From positions 1-64,000 of the forward strand of contig NZ_JAAIIG010000005.1 of NCBI RefSeq assembly GCF_012932375.1: a stretch of DNA of 64,000 nt, written 5' to 3'. The notes under the pieces are model-generated. The model had not been told where the DNA came from, made no database searches, and saw nothing but the letters and a program-made list of their open reading frames with translations. Source of the stretch: Bifidobacterium olomucense (GTDB lineage Bacteria; Actinomycetota; Actinomycetes; Actinomycetales; Bifidobacteriaceae). Both the position numbers and the translations under genes were made by a program. Numbering within the stretch: the first letter of the stretch is position 1; every line of letters starts with the position of its first letter. This document shows positions 1 to 7,645 of the stretch, piece by piece.

Positions 1-126
1 GGGTGTTTGTGTGGTTGAGTGGTCGGCGTGTGTGCTGGTGGTTTGTGGGGGGTGGGGTGGAGTGCAGGGTGGTGGTGAGTGTTGGGAGGGGTGCGTCAGG
101 TTGTTGTGTATGCGTCTCGGGTTGGG

Positions 127-227
127 GTGATTTAGGTTGTTTCGTGTTGATTTAAATCAGCCTTGGGTTTGGACGGGGGGCGACCTAGGTCGCCTTGGGC
201 TGGGGGGAGATGATCTAGGTTGCTTCG
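127..227. repeat. Cluster of four short near-palindromic repeats in a gene-free left edge
   Basis: The first 252 bases hold no supportable gene and are GT-rich on the plus strand. Between 127 and 227 the pattern GA(T/C)(T/C)TAGGT, usually followed by TTCGG or TTGGG, occurs four times. Two copies are perfect palindromes: TGATTTAAATCA near 148-159 and GGCGACCTAGGTCGCC at about 180-195. The spacing is about 19, 33 and 30 bases. The array could be operators for a gene beyond the left edge or decayed repeat DNA; the sequence does not decide. Confidence 0.45.
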
Positions 228-252
228 GCTCGACCGGTTAATCACAGCCCAG

Positions 253-1269
253 TCAGCGGACGCGCGATGTGGAGGCGCGGACCGTCAACTGCGCCGGAAG
301 GGTGCGGAACGGTTCGTGAACCGGTTTCCCTTCGATGAGATCAAGCGTCATGTGCGCGGCGATACGCGCCATGTCCACCGGGTTCTGACGGATGGTGGTC
401 AGTCCGATGTCGTCGGTGTAGAAACTGTCGTCGTAGCCGATCACCGAAATGTCTCCGGGCACTGAGAATCCGTTGCGTTCAAGCTGGAATAGCAGCGGCA
501 ATGCGATGCCGTCCTCCTGGCAGGCGATGGCGGTGGGCATGGTTTCCAAACTCATCAGCTGGGTGACCACATCACTGATCTGATAGCGGCCATCCGAATC
601 GACCTTGCAGACGATGACCTGTGGCTCGACGCCTTCCTTGCGGCAGGTGTCCATGAACATGTCGAATCGCCCTCCCACCGAGAAACTCAGCGAGACCTCA
701 CGGTCGGTTCGGATGTAGGCGATGTTGCGATGGCCAAGGTTCATCAGGTGACGTGCGGCCAGCGTGGAGCCCTGATGGTCGTCGATGTTGACGGCCGCCG
801 CGAATCCGTGCTGTTCGGATTCGGCCGTGTTGATGCCGATGATCGGCACACCCACCGACGACAGCTGGGCGATCTCCTTGCTGTCGATATCGAAAGACAC
901 GACGATGACGGCGTCGGCGTTACGGCGTACGGGCAGCATCTCAAAGAAGTTGCGCCGCTCCTCGATGCTGGAAATCTGGAAAATCGAAATATCGTACCCC
1001 TCGGCGTGCAGCACCTCGTTCAAGCCTTCGATCACCGAGGCGGTGAACCACAGTCGGATATGGCCGCTCATCAGCACGGCGACGCGCAGCGAACGGCCCG
1101 ATTTCAGGGCCGCGGCCGAGCGGAAGAGCGAGAAGTTAAGTTCGTCGGCAATGGCGAGCACCCGTTCGCGAGTTTTGGCCGAGACCAAATCCGGTCGGGT
1201 GAAGGAGCGGGAGACGGTGGAGATGGAGACGCCTGCCTTCTCGGCGACGTCTTGGATGCTCGTAGACAT
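253..1269 (-). CDS. LacI family transcriptional regulator
   Basis: This is a 338-residue LacI/GalR-type repressor. The N-terminus has the family helix-turn-helix (SIQDVAEKAGVSISTVSR), followed by a hinge and a periplasmic-binding-protein-like sugar sensor ending in IGYDDSFYTDDIGLTTIRQN, a typical C-terminal motif. I chose the ATG at 1269 over an upstream possibility at 1299 because AAAGGA lies about six bases before it and the helix-turn-helix then starts at residue 4. It is divergent from the sugar permeases that begin at 1634, and the gap holds three CAACGTTTG-like operators, so local control of that transporter is likely. The ligand is unknown but is presumably a mono- or oligosaccharide. 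Confidence 0.93.
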   Translation of the reverse strand: MSTSIQDVAEKAGVSISTVSRSFTRPDLVSAKTRERVLAIADELNFSLFRSAAALKSGRSLRVAVLMSGHIRLWFTASVIEGLNEVLHAEGYDISIFQISSIEERRNFFEMLPVRRNADAVIVVSFDIDSKEIAQLSSVGVPIIGINTAESEQHGFAAAVNIDDHQGSTLAARHLMNLGHRNIAYIRTDREVSLSFSVGGRFDMFMDTCRKEGVEPQVIVCKVDSDGRYQISDVVTQLMSLETMPTAIACQEDGIALPLLFQLERNGFSVPGDISVIGYDDSFYTDDIGLTTIRQNPVDMARIAAHMTLDLIEGKPVHEPFRTLPAQLTVRASTSRVR

Positions 1270-1349
1270 GCTGATCCTTTTGTATACCGCGGGCGACAAC
1301 AGGAAAACCTGTGGTTCAGTATACAGGTGCTGCTATGGGACTGCGACGA

Positions 1350-1379
1350 TGACAACGATTGTATTACAAACGTTTGCAA
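1350..1379. promoter_or_regulatory. Two adjacent LacI-type operators
   Basis: TGACAACGATTGTATT at 1350-1365 and TTACAAACGTTTGCAA at 1364-1379 both centre on a CAAACGTTTG-like palindrome typical of LacI-family sites. They lie between the divergent regulator and permease genes, close to the regulator start, and may mediate autoregulation. A third copy lies at 1479-1493. Confidence 0.55.
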
Positions 1380-1478
1380 CAAGGGATTTGGCAACATTAA
1401 AGTATTGGAATAAAGCCGATTTATTACCAGAAAACGCTGACTGCAATTAATGCTTTACGCTGTGTGAAACGCAATAAA

Positions 1479-1516
1479 TGACAACGTTTGACATTCTTGT
1501 TGCCGACGTTTACCAT
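1479..1516 (+). promoter_or_regulatory. Promoter with overlapping LacI operator for the sugar permease operon
   Basis: TTGACA at 1488-1493 and TACCAT at 1511-1516 are separated by 17 bases, a good sigma-70-type promoter facing the permease gene at 1634. The operator TGACAACGTTTGACA (1479-1493) overlaps the -35 box, which fits repression by steric block. The leader to the start codon is about 110 bases. Confidence 0.55.
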
Positions 1517-1633
1517 GAGCGTAGGCCGAACGAAAACGAGCTTGTACATCCGGCTCGCATGGGTGGTTGGCATAGCCGATGTCCGTTACGGCGCACGATG
1601 TAGTGCTGCGGACTCAAGGAGGAGGAAAGAGTC

Positions 1634-2488
1634 ATGATCAACATGGCTGGTAAGGCGATACGTAGATGGTGGGCGCTGTTCGCGCTGCCAACGTTCGCCG
1701 CGTTCATCATAGGTTTTCTGGTGCCGTTCATCATGGGCGTGTACCTGAGTTTCTGCGAGTTCACCACGGTCACCGACGGCGAATGGGTGGGGCTCAAGAA
1801 CTACAGCAAAGCGTTGAAAGACAAGGAATTCTTGCACGCGCTTGGCTTCTCCACGGCCTTCACCATCGTGACCACCATCGTGATCAACGTGGTGGCGTTC
1901 GCCATCGCCTACATGCTGACCAAGGCCATCAAGGGCTCCACGCTGTTCCGCTCGGTGTTCTTCATGCCGAATCTGATCGGCGGCATCATTCTGGGCTACA
2001 TCTGGCTGTTGCTGTTGAACGGCGTGCTCGCCCATTGGGGGCGCGCCCTGACCTATAAGGCCTCCTACGGCTTCTGGGGCTTGGTCATTCTGGTGTGCTG
2101 GCAGCAGATCGGCTACATGATGATCATCTATATCGCCGGACTGCAGGCGTTGCCCACCGACGTTCTGGAGGCCGCCGCCGTGGATGGCGCCAACGGGCGT
2201 CAGACCATGTTCCGCATCATCATTCCGCTGATGATGCCGTCCATCACCGTGTGCTCCTTCCTCACGGTGACCAACGGTTTCAAACTCTACGACCAGAACC
2301 TCGCATTGACCAACGGCGCCCCGAGCAACATGTCCGAAGGCCTGGCGTTGAACATCACCCGCACCTTCTACGGGCGTATGGGATGGGAAGGCGTCGGCCA
2401 AGCGAAGGCTGTGCTGTTCTTCATTCTGGTGGCGGTGATCGCGCTGATTCAGAACAAGCTCACGACAAGCAAGGAGGTGGCAGCCTGA
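1634..2488 (+). CDS. Sugar ABC transporter permease, MalF-like
   Basis: This 284-residue integral membrane protein has about six membrane segments. It carries the cytoplasmic EAA loop (EAAAVDGANGRQTMFRIIIP), which docks the ATPase in carbohydrate importers of the CUT1 type. The start has a strong GGAGGAAAG ribosome site. Its stop overlaps the start of the second permease (ATGA), so the two are translationally coupled. No solute-binding protein gene precedes it, although CUT1 cassettes usually place one there. The 364-base gap to the regulator has no trace of one, so either the binding protein is elsewhere or the cassette is incomplete. The substrate cannot be read from the sequence. Confidence 0.92.
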   Translation: MINMAGKAIRRWWALFALPTFAAFIIGFLVPFIMGVYLSFCEFTTVTDGEWVGLKNYSKALKDKEFLHALGFSTAFTIVTTIVINVVAFAIAYMLTKAIKGSTLFRSVFFMPNLIGGIILGYIWLLLLNGVLAHWGRALTYKASYGFWGLVILVCWQQIGYMMIIYIAGLQALPTDVLEAAAVDGANGRQTMFRIIIPLMMPSITVCSFLTVTNGFKLYDQNLALTNGAPSNMSEGLALNITRTFYGRMGWEGVGQAKAVLFFILVAVIALIQNKLTTSKEVAA

Positions 2489-3330
2489 TGAACGAGAACA
2501 AGCCCGTCAAGCATGGTCCGGTGTGGACCGCGCTGTTTACCGTCGTTTCTCTCTTCTGGATTTTCCCGATTGTTTTGGTGGTGATCAACTCCTTCAAACA
2601 GAAGGCATATATCTCCAAGAATGCGTTCTCATTGCCTGCCGGCAAGGCGTTCGTAGGATTGGAGAACTATACGCGCGGTGTTGAGACCACGCAGTTCTTC
2701 GCGTCCTTCGGCTGGACGCTGCTGATCACCGTGGGCTCGGTGGCGCTGATTCTGGTGTGTACCTCGATGTGCGCATGGTGGATCGTGCGCGTGAACAACT
2801 GGGCGGCCAAGCTGCTCTACACGTTGTTCCTGTTCAACATGATCGTGCCGTTCCAGATGGTGATGTTCACGCTTTCCAAGATCGCCGATATGTTGAAGCT
2901 CAACACCCCGTGGGGCCTGTGCATCGTGTACCTCGGCTTCGGTGCCGGTTTGGCGGTGTTCATCTTCACCGGCGTGATCAAAGGCATCCCCGCCGAACTG
3001 GAGGAAGCGGCCATGATCGATGGTGCGTCCGTACCACGCATCTTCTTCCAGATCGTAGTGCCGATTATGAAACCGTCGATCGTATCGGTGGCCATTCTTG
3101 AAGCCATGTGGATCTGGAACGACTACCTGCTGCCGTATCTGACCCTCGATCTGGGCAAGTACAAGACCATCTCGGTCGCTGTGCAGTATCTGAAGGGTGG
3201 CTACGGCTCGGTAGATATGGGTGCCATGATGGCCTGTCTGGTTCTGGCGATCATCCCCATCATCGTCTTCTATCTCGTATGCCAGAAGTACATCGTGAGC
3301 GGGGTTATGGCTGGAGCTGTAAAGGGTTAA
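2488..3330 (+). CDS. Sugar ABC transporter permease, MalG-like
   Basis: This is a 280-residue permease, the partner of the upstream MalF-like subunit. The N-terminus has the MalG-type TLFTVVSLFWIFPIVLVVINSFK-like first helix and periplasmic loop. The EAA loop reads EEAAMIDGASVPRIFFQIVV. I chose the ATG at 2488, which overlaps the upstream stop and follows AAGGAGGTGG; the reading frame is open further upstream, but only as a shadow of the previous gene. CUT1 importers in bifidobacteria normally share the ATPase MsmK/MsiK encoded elsewhere, so its absence here is expected. The absence of a binding protein is less usual. Confidence 0.93.
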   Translation: MNENKPVKHGPVWTALFTVVSLFWIFPIVLVVINSFKQKAYISKNAFSLPAGKAFVGLENYTRGVETTQFFASFGWTLLITVGSVALILVCTSMCAWWIVRVNNWAAKLLYTLFLFNMIVPFQMVMFTLSKIADMLKLNTPWGLCIVYLGFGAGLAVFIFTGVIKGIPAELEEAAMIDGASVPRIFFQIVVPIMKPSIVSVAILEAMWIWNDYLLPYLTLDLGKYKTISVAVQYLKGGYGSVDMGAMMACLVLAIIPIIVFYLVCQKYIVSGVMAGAVKG

Positions 3331-3377
3331 CGGCCAGTGCCGTTAACCCTTGGCTGGAAGCCAGGTGGGCTTCCAGC
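3322..3377 (+). other. Two tandem perfect hairpins after the permease operon
   Basis: A 13-bp perfect stem (3322-3334 with 3339-3351, loop CAGT) includes the stop codon of the MalG-like gene. It is followed at once by GCTGGAAGCC / GGCTTCCAGC (3353-3362 with 3368-3377). Neither is followed by a T-run, so they are more likely RNA-stabilising or processing hairpins than a classic intrinsic terminator. A third small stem, CCGGCTC/GAGCCGG, follows near 3426-3442. Confidence 0.5.
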
Positions 3378-3505
3378 AAGCTCCAGCCTGAGCGAGGCGA
3401 TAGCCGAGCGAAGGTATGTCTGGGTCCGGCTCGTAGAGCCGGTCCGTAATTGCAGGGCCGTAGGCGGAGCAGTTAAGGCTTAGCGGCTGATCAGCAGTCA
3501 TCATT

Positions 3506-3612
3506 TGGACAAACGTACGTTGACCACAACTCAGCGTACGTTCCTCCAGAGCAAATCACCCCTGTTCTGGACAAACGTACGCTGAGCGACCGTCAGCGTA
3601 CGTTTCTCCAGA
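3506..3612. repeat. Two copies of the ACGTACGCTGA palindrome family
   Basis: Two imperfect palindromes of about 43-47 bp lie at 3506-3548 and 3566-3612, just before the YesL-like gene. Each has the form TGGACAAACGTACGYTGA, a seven-base loop, then TCAGCGTACGTTYCTCCA. Related copies occur around 52882-52995 and, with different outer arms, at 60291-60350. The second copy is the better conserved one. Confidence 0.7.
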
Positions 3613-3642
3613 AAAACAGGGCGAGAAACAGGGGAGAGGAGT

Positions 3643-4269
3643 GTGATTTCCGTGAACTGGCTGGCGCCTGACTCCACGTTCATGCGCGCTTGGACCAATC
3701 TGGTGGACGGCGTGCTCATCAATCTCCTGATGCTGGTCACGTCGCTGCCGATCATCACGATCGGCGCGGCAATCACCGCCGGCCACGATGCCTGCCGTCG
3801 GTCCGAGGAGGGCGAAGGCCGCGGCGTCTTCGCTAACTATTGCAAGGCGTTCAAGGTCAATTTCGCTCAATCCACGCTGTTATGGCTGCCGTTTCTTGCG
3901 GTGTTCATCGGACTGGCATACGCGTGGGTCGTCTTGCAGATCACGCCGTTGCTCATTCCGAAATTCGCGTTGAGCATACTCTGGATTATCGGCTTCGAAT
4001 GGGTGTTCGCGCTTCAGGCGCGCTTTGAGAACACAGTGGTCGGCACGTTGAAGAACGCCTTTATCTTCGGTGTCTCCCATATTGTTGCGACGACCGCGTT
4101 GGTAGCGGTGGATGTCGTGTTCGTGGCGCTGGTGGTCGGCTGCTGGTTCGTGATGCCGTCGGGACTGTTCCTTGTGGTGATTCTGGGCTACGGCACCATG
4201 TTGATGCTCCACATCCCCGTCACCGAGCGCGTGTTTCGACCCTATTCCGCTGTTCCCATATCGTTGTGA
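3643..4269 (+). CDS. YesL/DUF624 family membrane protein
   Basis: This 208-residue membrane protein has about five hydrophobic segments. It opens with the family signature (ISVNWLAPDSTFMRAWTNLV) and has the characteristic NLLMLVTSLPIITIGAA first helix. DUF624/YesL proteins are small membrane proteins often found beside carbohydrate ABC transporters; their role is not established. I use the GTG at 3643, preceded by GGGGAGAGGAGT. It probably belongs functionally with the two permeases upstream, from which palindromic repeats separate it. Family assignment is firm; function is not. Confidence 0.85.
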   Translation: MISVNWLAPDSTFMRAWTNLVDGVLINLLMLVTSLPIITIGAAITAGHDACRRSEEGEGRGVFANYCKAFKVNFAQSTLLWLPFLAVFIGLAYAWVVLQITPLLIPKFALSILWIIGFEWVFALQARFENTVVGTLKNAFIFGVSHIVATTALVAVDVVFVALVVGCWFVMPSGLFLVVILGYGTMLMLHIPVTERVFRPYSAVPISL

Positions 4270-4302
4270 CCCCAAGTTCCCGGCTCTCGAATCTCCTTGG
4301 CT

Positions 4303-4347
4303 CGCGAATATGTATCGCTGAGTCGATGTCAGTGGTACATATTCGGG
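4303..4347. repeat. GCGAATATGTAC palindrome, copy 1
   Basis: This is a 45-bp imperfect palindrome: left arm CGCGAATATGTATCGCTGA, short loop, right arm TCAGTGGTACATATTCGGG. Its core, including the loop, is identical to the copy at 4528-4571. It lies in the convergent gap between the YesL-like gene and the ABC exporter. Confidence 0.8.
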
Positions 4348-4415
4348 AAAGAGAGATCCGACCTTTTAGGGAGCGAACTTCTGGGAGGCAAACTTCCAAA
4401 AAGGGAGATTTCCCT

Positions 4416-4462
4416 TCGCGAATATGTGCCGCTGACGGTTGCTGAGCGGTACATATTCGGGA
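4416..4462. repeat. GCGAATATGTAC palindrome, copy 2
   Basis: Same family: arms CGCGAATATGTGCCGCTGA and TGAGCGGTACATATTCGG around a short loop. It is the middle of three copies within 270 bases of the gap at 4270-4645, which otherwise holds no gene. Confidence 0.78.
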
Positions 4463-4527
4463 AGATAACGGTAAAGGAAAGCCGGAATGGTGATAATTGC
4501 TGATGATCCAAGTTGACGATCTAATCT

Positions 4528-4571
4528 CCCGAATATGTATCGCTGAGTCGATGTCAGTGGTACATATTCGC
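4528..4571. repeat. GCGAATATGTAC palindrome, copy 3
   Basis: The arm-loop-arm core is the same as in copy 1 at 4303, and only the outermost bases differ. The identical loop suggests recent local duplication rather than independent selection for pairing alone. It is followed by a purine tract (AGAGAAAAG repeated) just before the 3' end of the ABC exporter gene. Confidence 0.78.
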
Positions 4572-4645
4572 AGAGAAAAGAGAAAAGAGAAAAGAGAAAA
4601 AGAGGAGGCGACGAGACGAATCGGGACGACGGTGCGCTCGCCGCT

Positions 4646-6541
4646 CTACGCCTGCATGGTCTTGAGCTGGTAGAACTTGCCGCGTGCGGCCATAAGCTCG
4701 TCGTACGTACCTTCCTCGACGGCCTGCCCATGTTCCATCACCACAATGCGGTCTGCGTTGCGGATCGTAGACAGACGATGCGCCACCATGAACGTCGTGC
4801 ACTGGCCCATCATGTGGTCGATGGCGTCCTGCACCTTACGTTCGGACGCCGAATCAAGCGCGCTCGTCGCCTCGTCGAAGATGATGATGCGCGGGTGACG
4901 AATCAGCGCTCGTGCAATCGCGATTCGTTGCCGCTGGCCGCCCGAAAGCGTGCCGCCATGCTCGCCGAGCTGGGTATCCAAGCCGTTCGGCAGCTCGGCG
5001 ACCACATCGTCAAGCCCGACTTCCCGCACGACCCGTTCGACTTCGGAGTCATCCACATCGCCGAGTCCGTAGATGATATTGTCGCGCAACGTACCCGAGA
5101 ACAGAATCGTGTTCTGCGGCACCACCGCGATCTGCCGACGATAGGCGTCGAGATCCATCTCCTTCAAGTCGATGCCGTCCACCAGCACCGACCCGGCTTC
5201 AGGCACGCCGAATCCGATCAGCAGTTTGAGCAGCGTTGACTTGCCGGACCCGGAATCGCCCACGAACGCAAGCGATTGGCCGGCCGGCACGTGCAGCGAA
5301 AAGTCGTGCAGCACTTTCGGGTATTCCGGACTGTACCGGAAGTCCACATGGCGGAACTCCACATCGCCGCGCAGCCGCTCCGGCTCCACGTCACGCGTGT
5401 TGCGCTCCACATCGTCGGCCTGCAGAATCTCGCCGATCGACGACACCGATTCCATACCTTTGGTGAGCACCGGGTACAGGTTGATCAGCGACGAAATGGA
5501 GTTGACGATCTGCGCGAAATACGTTTGGAACAGCACCACGTCACCGATCTGGATGCGTCCATGCAACGCGAGATACGACGTGAACGCAAGACAGCCGAGC
5601 TGGAACACCTGGAAGATAACCCAGCCCGTCGAGCCGAACAACGCGTTGACCACGTCGAGGCGGAGGCCGGTGTCGTGAATGTGGTTGAGCCGCTTGCTCA
5701 TATGGTCGATCTCGGCGTGCTGCAGTCCGTGCGCGCGGGTGACCGGAATCATTTCAATCATCTCGGCGACGGCCGCCTGCGTCTGTTCCATCTGCGAGCG
5801 GAAATCATGGTTCGACTCGCGGATCGGTCTGCGGAAGCAGTAAATCGCGATCACCGTCGTCGGCACGGTGAGTACGAAGAACAGCAGCACGGTCGGGCTG
5901 TGCAGTGCGGTGACGACAACCGCGATGGTGATGTCCAGCGCGATAATCGGAAAACTGCGATAGGTCTGGTCGATCAGTACCTCGACGTTTTCGACGTCAC
6001 GCATCACTTTGGACAGCAACCGCCCGGATTGCGTCTCGTTATGGAAGCGAATCGACAGCTGCTGCAGCTTGACGATGAGGCTGCCGCGCAGCTTGCGTTC
6101 GATATTGCGGTTGATGCGGCCGAACTGCAGCGCTACGGTCCATGTGCTCAACACGTTTTGCAGGATGAACACGAGCGCCACGGTGAGGTTGATCCACAGC
6201 TCGCTCAGGTTGTGCTGGTCGCGGTACGTGATGATGTTGATGATGTTGCTGGTGGCGATCGGCAGCACCCAGCACGGCGACTGCTTGGCGATCAGCGCAA
6301 GAGTGGAGATGGTGAGCTGTTTGCCGGAGCCGTGGAAGAAGCTCAGCAGGATGTGGACGGGGTGTCCGGCGTTCTTGCGATAGGTGTTGATGTATTCGGT
6401 GAACGACCATGGGGTGTCCGGCGGTACGGAATCGGCCCAATTTTGATCGTCGCTGGTGTGCGACTCGGGATTGTCGGCTGTGGGCGAGGTGATGTTGGGC
6501 ATATCGTCGGTGATGTTGTGCTCGATGGTCGGTTTTGACAT
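4646..6541 (-). CDS. ABC exporter half-transporter (fused membrane and ATPase domains)
   Basis: This 631-residue protein of the type-I exporter (MsbA/MDR-like) class has a hydrophilic N-terminus of about 70 residues, a six-helix membrane domain to about residue 370, then an ATPase domain. The ATPase motifs are intact: Walker A GDSGSGKST, signature LSGGQRQRIAIARAL, Walker B IIIFDEATSALD with the catalytic Glu, and the switch His in VAHRLST. It should therefore work as a homodimer, or pair with an unlinked partner. Nothing shows the substrate: lipid, peptide and drug are all possible. It stands alone between palindromic repeats and the beta-mannosidase remnant. Confidence 0.92.
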   Translation of the reverse strand: MSKPTIEHNITDDMPNITSPTADNPESHTSDDQNWADSVPPDTPWSFTEYINTYRKNAGHPVHILLSFFHGSGKQLTISTLALIAKQSPCWVLPIATSNIINIITYRDQHNLSELWINLTVALVFILQNVLSTWTVALQFGRINRNIERKLRGSLIVKLQQLSIRFHNETQSGRLLSKVMRDVENVEVLIDQTYRSFPIIALDITIAVVVTALHSPTVLLFFVLTVPTTVIAIYCFRRPIRESNHDFRSQMEQTQAAVAEMIEMIPVTRAHGLQHAEIDHMSKRLNHIHDTGLRLDVVNALFGSTGWVIFQVFQLGCLAFTSYLALHGRIQIGDVVLFQTYFAQIVNSISSLINLYPVLTKGMESVSSIGEILQADDVERNTRDVEPERLRGDVEFRHVDFRYSPEYPKVLHDFSLHVPAGQSLAFVGDSGSGKSTLLKLLIGFGVPEAGSVLVDGIDLKEMDLDAYRRQIAVVPQNTILFSGTLRDNIIYGLGDVDDSEVERVVREVGLDDVVAELPNGLDTQLGEHGGTLSGGQRQRIAIARALIRHPRIIIFDEATSALDSASERKVQDAIDHMMGQCTTFMVAHRLSTIRNADRIVVMEHGQAVEEGTYDELMAARGKFYQLKTMQA

Positions 6542-6660
6542 CGACTCTCCTCATGAAAGTTGCGTCACTGCATGATGACGATATCCAGAGTAGTGACGGC
6601 GATCGATAAACCGATTTAGTAGCGCATATGTCTTGACGGCGCAGGGGAGCTACGGTATTT

Positions 6661-7244
6661 GTGGCGTTTGTGCGGCGGGTCGCGGCCGATCATCTTGCGC
6701 TGGTAATCGCGAACGATACGCTTGCGGCGTGGGTCGGCACGTGGACCGTGGAACGTCGTGATTTCGACGGCACGGTGCTTGCGTCGCAGTCGTTCGACGT
6801 GACGTTCGCAGCCGGCGAGCCGGGGCATGTGACGCTGGCGCTTGATGAAGCGGTTGCAACGTTCGGCGATGCGTCGCGTGAGATGCTCGTTGCGACGCCG
6901 GTTGCGGCTGGTGGTGACGGCGGTGCGGTTGCTGGCGGATTCGCGCGCGTGATCTACAACCCGGCCGACGTGATCGATCAGCGGCTCGACCGTACGCCGC
7001 TCGACGCAAGAGTTGCCGCTGTGGGTGACGGTTATACGAGCTGACGGTGACGGCGCATGCGTACGTTCGCGACGTGTTCTGTATGGTCGACAAGGTCGAT
7101 GAAGACGCGACGATCGACGGCGGCATGGTCACGTTGCTGCCCGGTGAAGCGGTGGCGTGGCATATCACGGCGGCCGACGGCCTCGATCCGGCAGCGTTCG
7201 CGGCACCGAACGTGTTGCGCTGCGCCAACGATCTCAAGCGCTGA
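6661..7244 (+). pseudogene. Frameshifted C-terminal remnant of a GH2 beta-mannosidase
   Basis: Two adjacent reading frames together resemble only the C-terminal beta-sandwich part of family-2 beta-mannosidases. The first (6661-7044) has WVGTWTVERRDFDGTVLASQ. The second continues in another frame with ELTVTAHAYVRDVFCMVD and then GGMVTLLPGEAVAWHI, the usual ending (floor-of-barrel LLPGE motif). The switch falls near 7035-7045, so at least one frameshift has occurred, and the catalytic domain is entirely missing upstream. The neighbouring exporter gene begins only 120 bases away, so most of the gene has been deleted. Family assignment is by recalled motif resemblance. Confidence 0.65.
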
Positions 7245-7278
7245 GCCAATATCGCAACCGCTCTTTCCTCCCTCTCCC

Positions 7279-7325
7279 CGCGAATATGTACCGCTGATAC
7301 ACCGTTAGAGAGTCATTTTCGCGAG
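7279..7325. repeat. GCGAATATGTAC palindrome, copy 4 (degenerate right arm)
   Basis: The left arm CGCGAATATGTACCGCTGA is canonical, but the right arm has decayed (GAGTCATTTTCGCG instead of GCGGTACATATTCGCG). It lies directly after the beta-mannosidase remnant. Confidence 0.6.
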
Positions 7326-7380
7326 GTTGGGAGGTGGAGGAGGAGAGGGAAGGTGGGAGGAGGCCTCCATCCGTCCCCTT

Positions 7381-7424
7381 GCGAATATGTACCACTGAAC
7401 GTGGCTGAGCGGTACATATTCGCG
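7381..7424. repeat. GCGAATATGTAC palindrome, copy 5
   Basis: This copy is well conserved: GCGAATATGTACCACTGA and TGAGCGGTACATATTCGC, with a short loop. The gap at 7245-7645 holds this copy, copy 4 and a low-GC stretch (7440-7640) in which I see no gene. Within that stretch TTGCAGTGAGTGGATG is directly repeated at about 7452-7485. Confidence 0.8.
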
Positions 7425-7645
7425 AGTGGGGAAAGGAGAATGGTGACGTATTGCAGTGAGTGGATGGGTGTTGCAGTGAGTGGATGAGTAGCGAATGGAT
7501 GGATAGCGAACTCGGTGAGATGGCAAGGATATCCACAATTGGGATAATCAAAAGAAGTTATCCACATCGGTAGTTTGTGCGTCACAGTATCCACATCTAT
7601 TGGTTGGGCTTGCGCCTTCGAATCTGTGGCTTTTAGTGTTGCGAT

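Noticed and set aside
1300..1633. Hidden solute-binding protein before the sugar permeases
   Set aside because: No frame longer than a few dozen codons has a signal peptide or lipobox here. The region holds operators and a promoter.
2095..2487. Open frame extending upstream of the MalG-like permease
   Set aside because: It overlaps the MalF-like gene in another frame, has no ribosome site and gives Arg/His-rich sequence. The real start at 2488 has AAGGAGG and an ATGA overlap.
5276..6538. Long plus-strand open frame opposite the ABC exporter gene
   Set aside because: It is a high-GC mirror frame rich in Arg, His and Asp with no recognisable domain. The minus-strand ABC exporter has all ATPase motifs.
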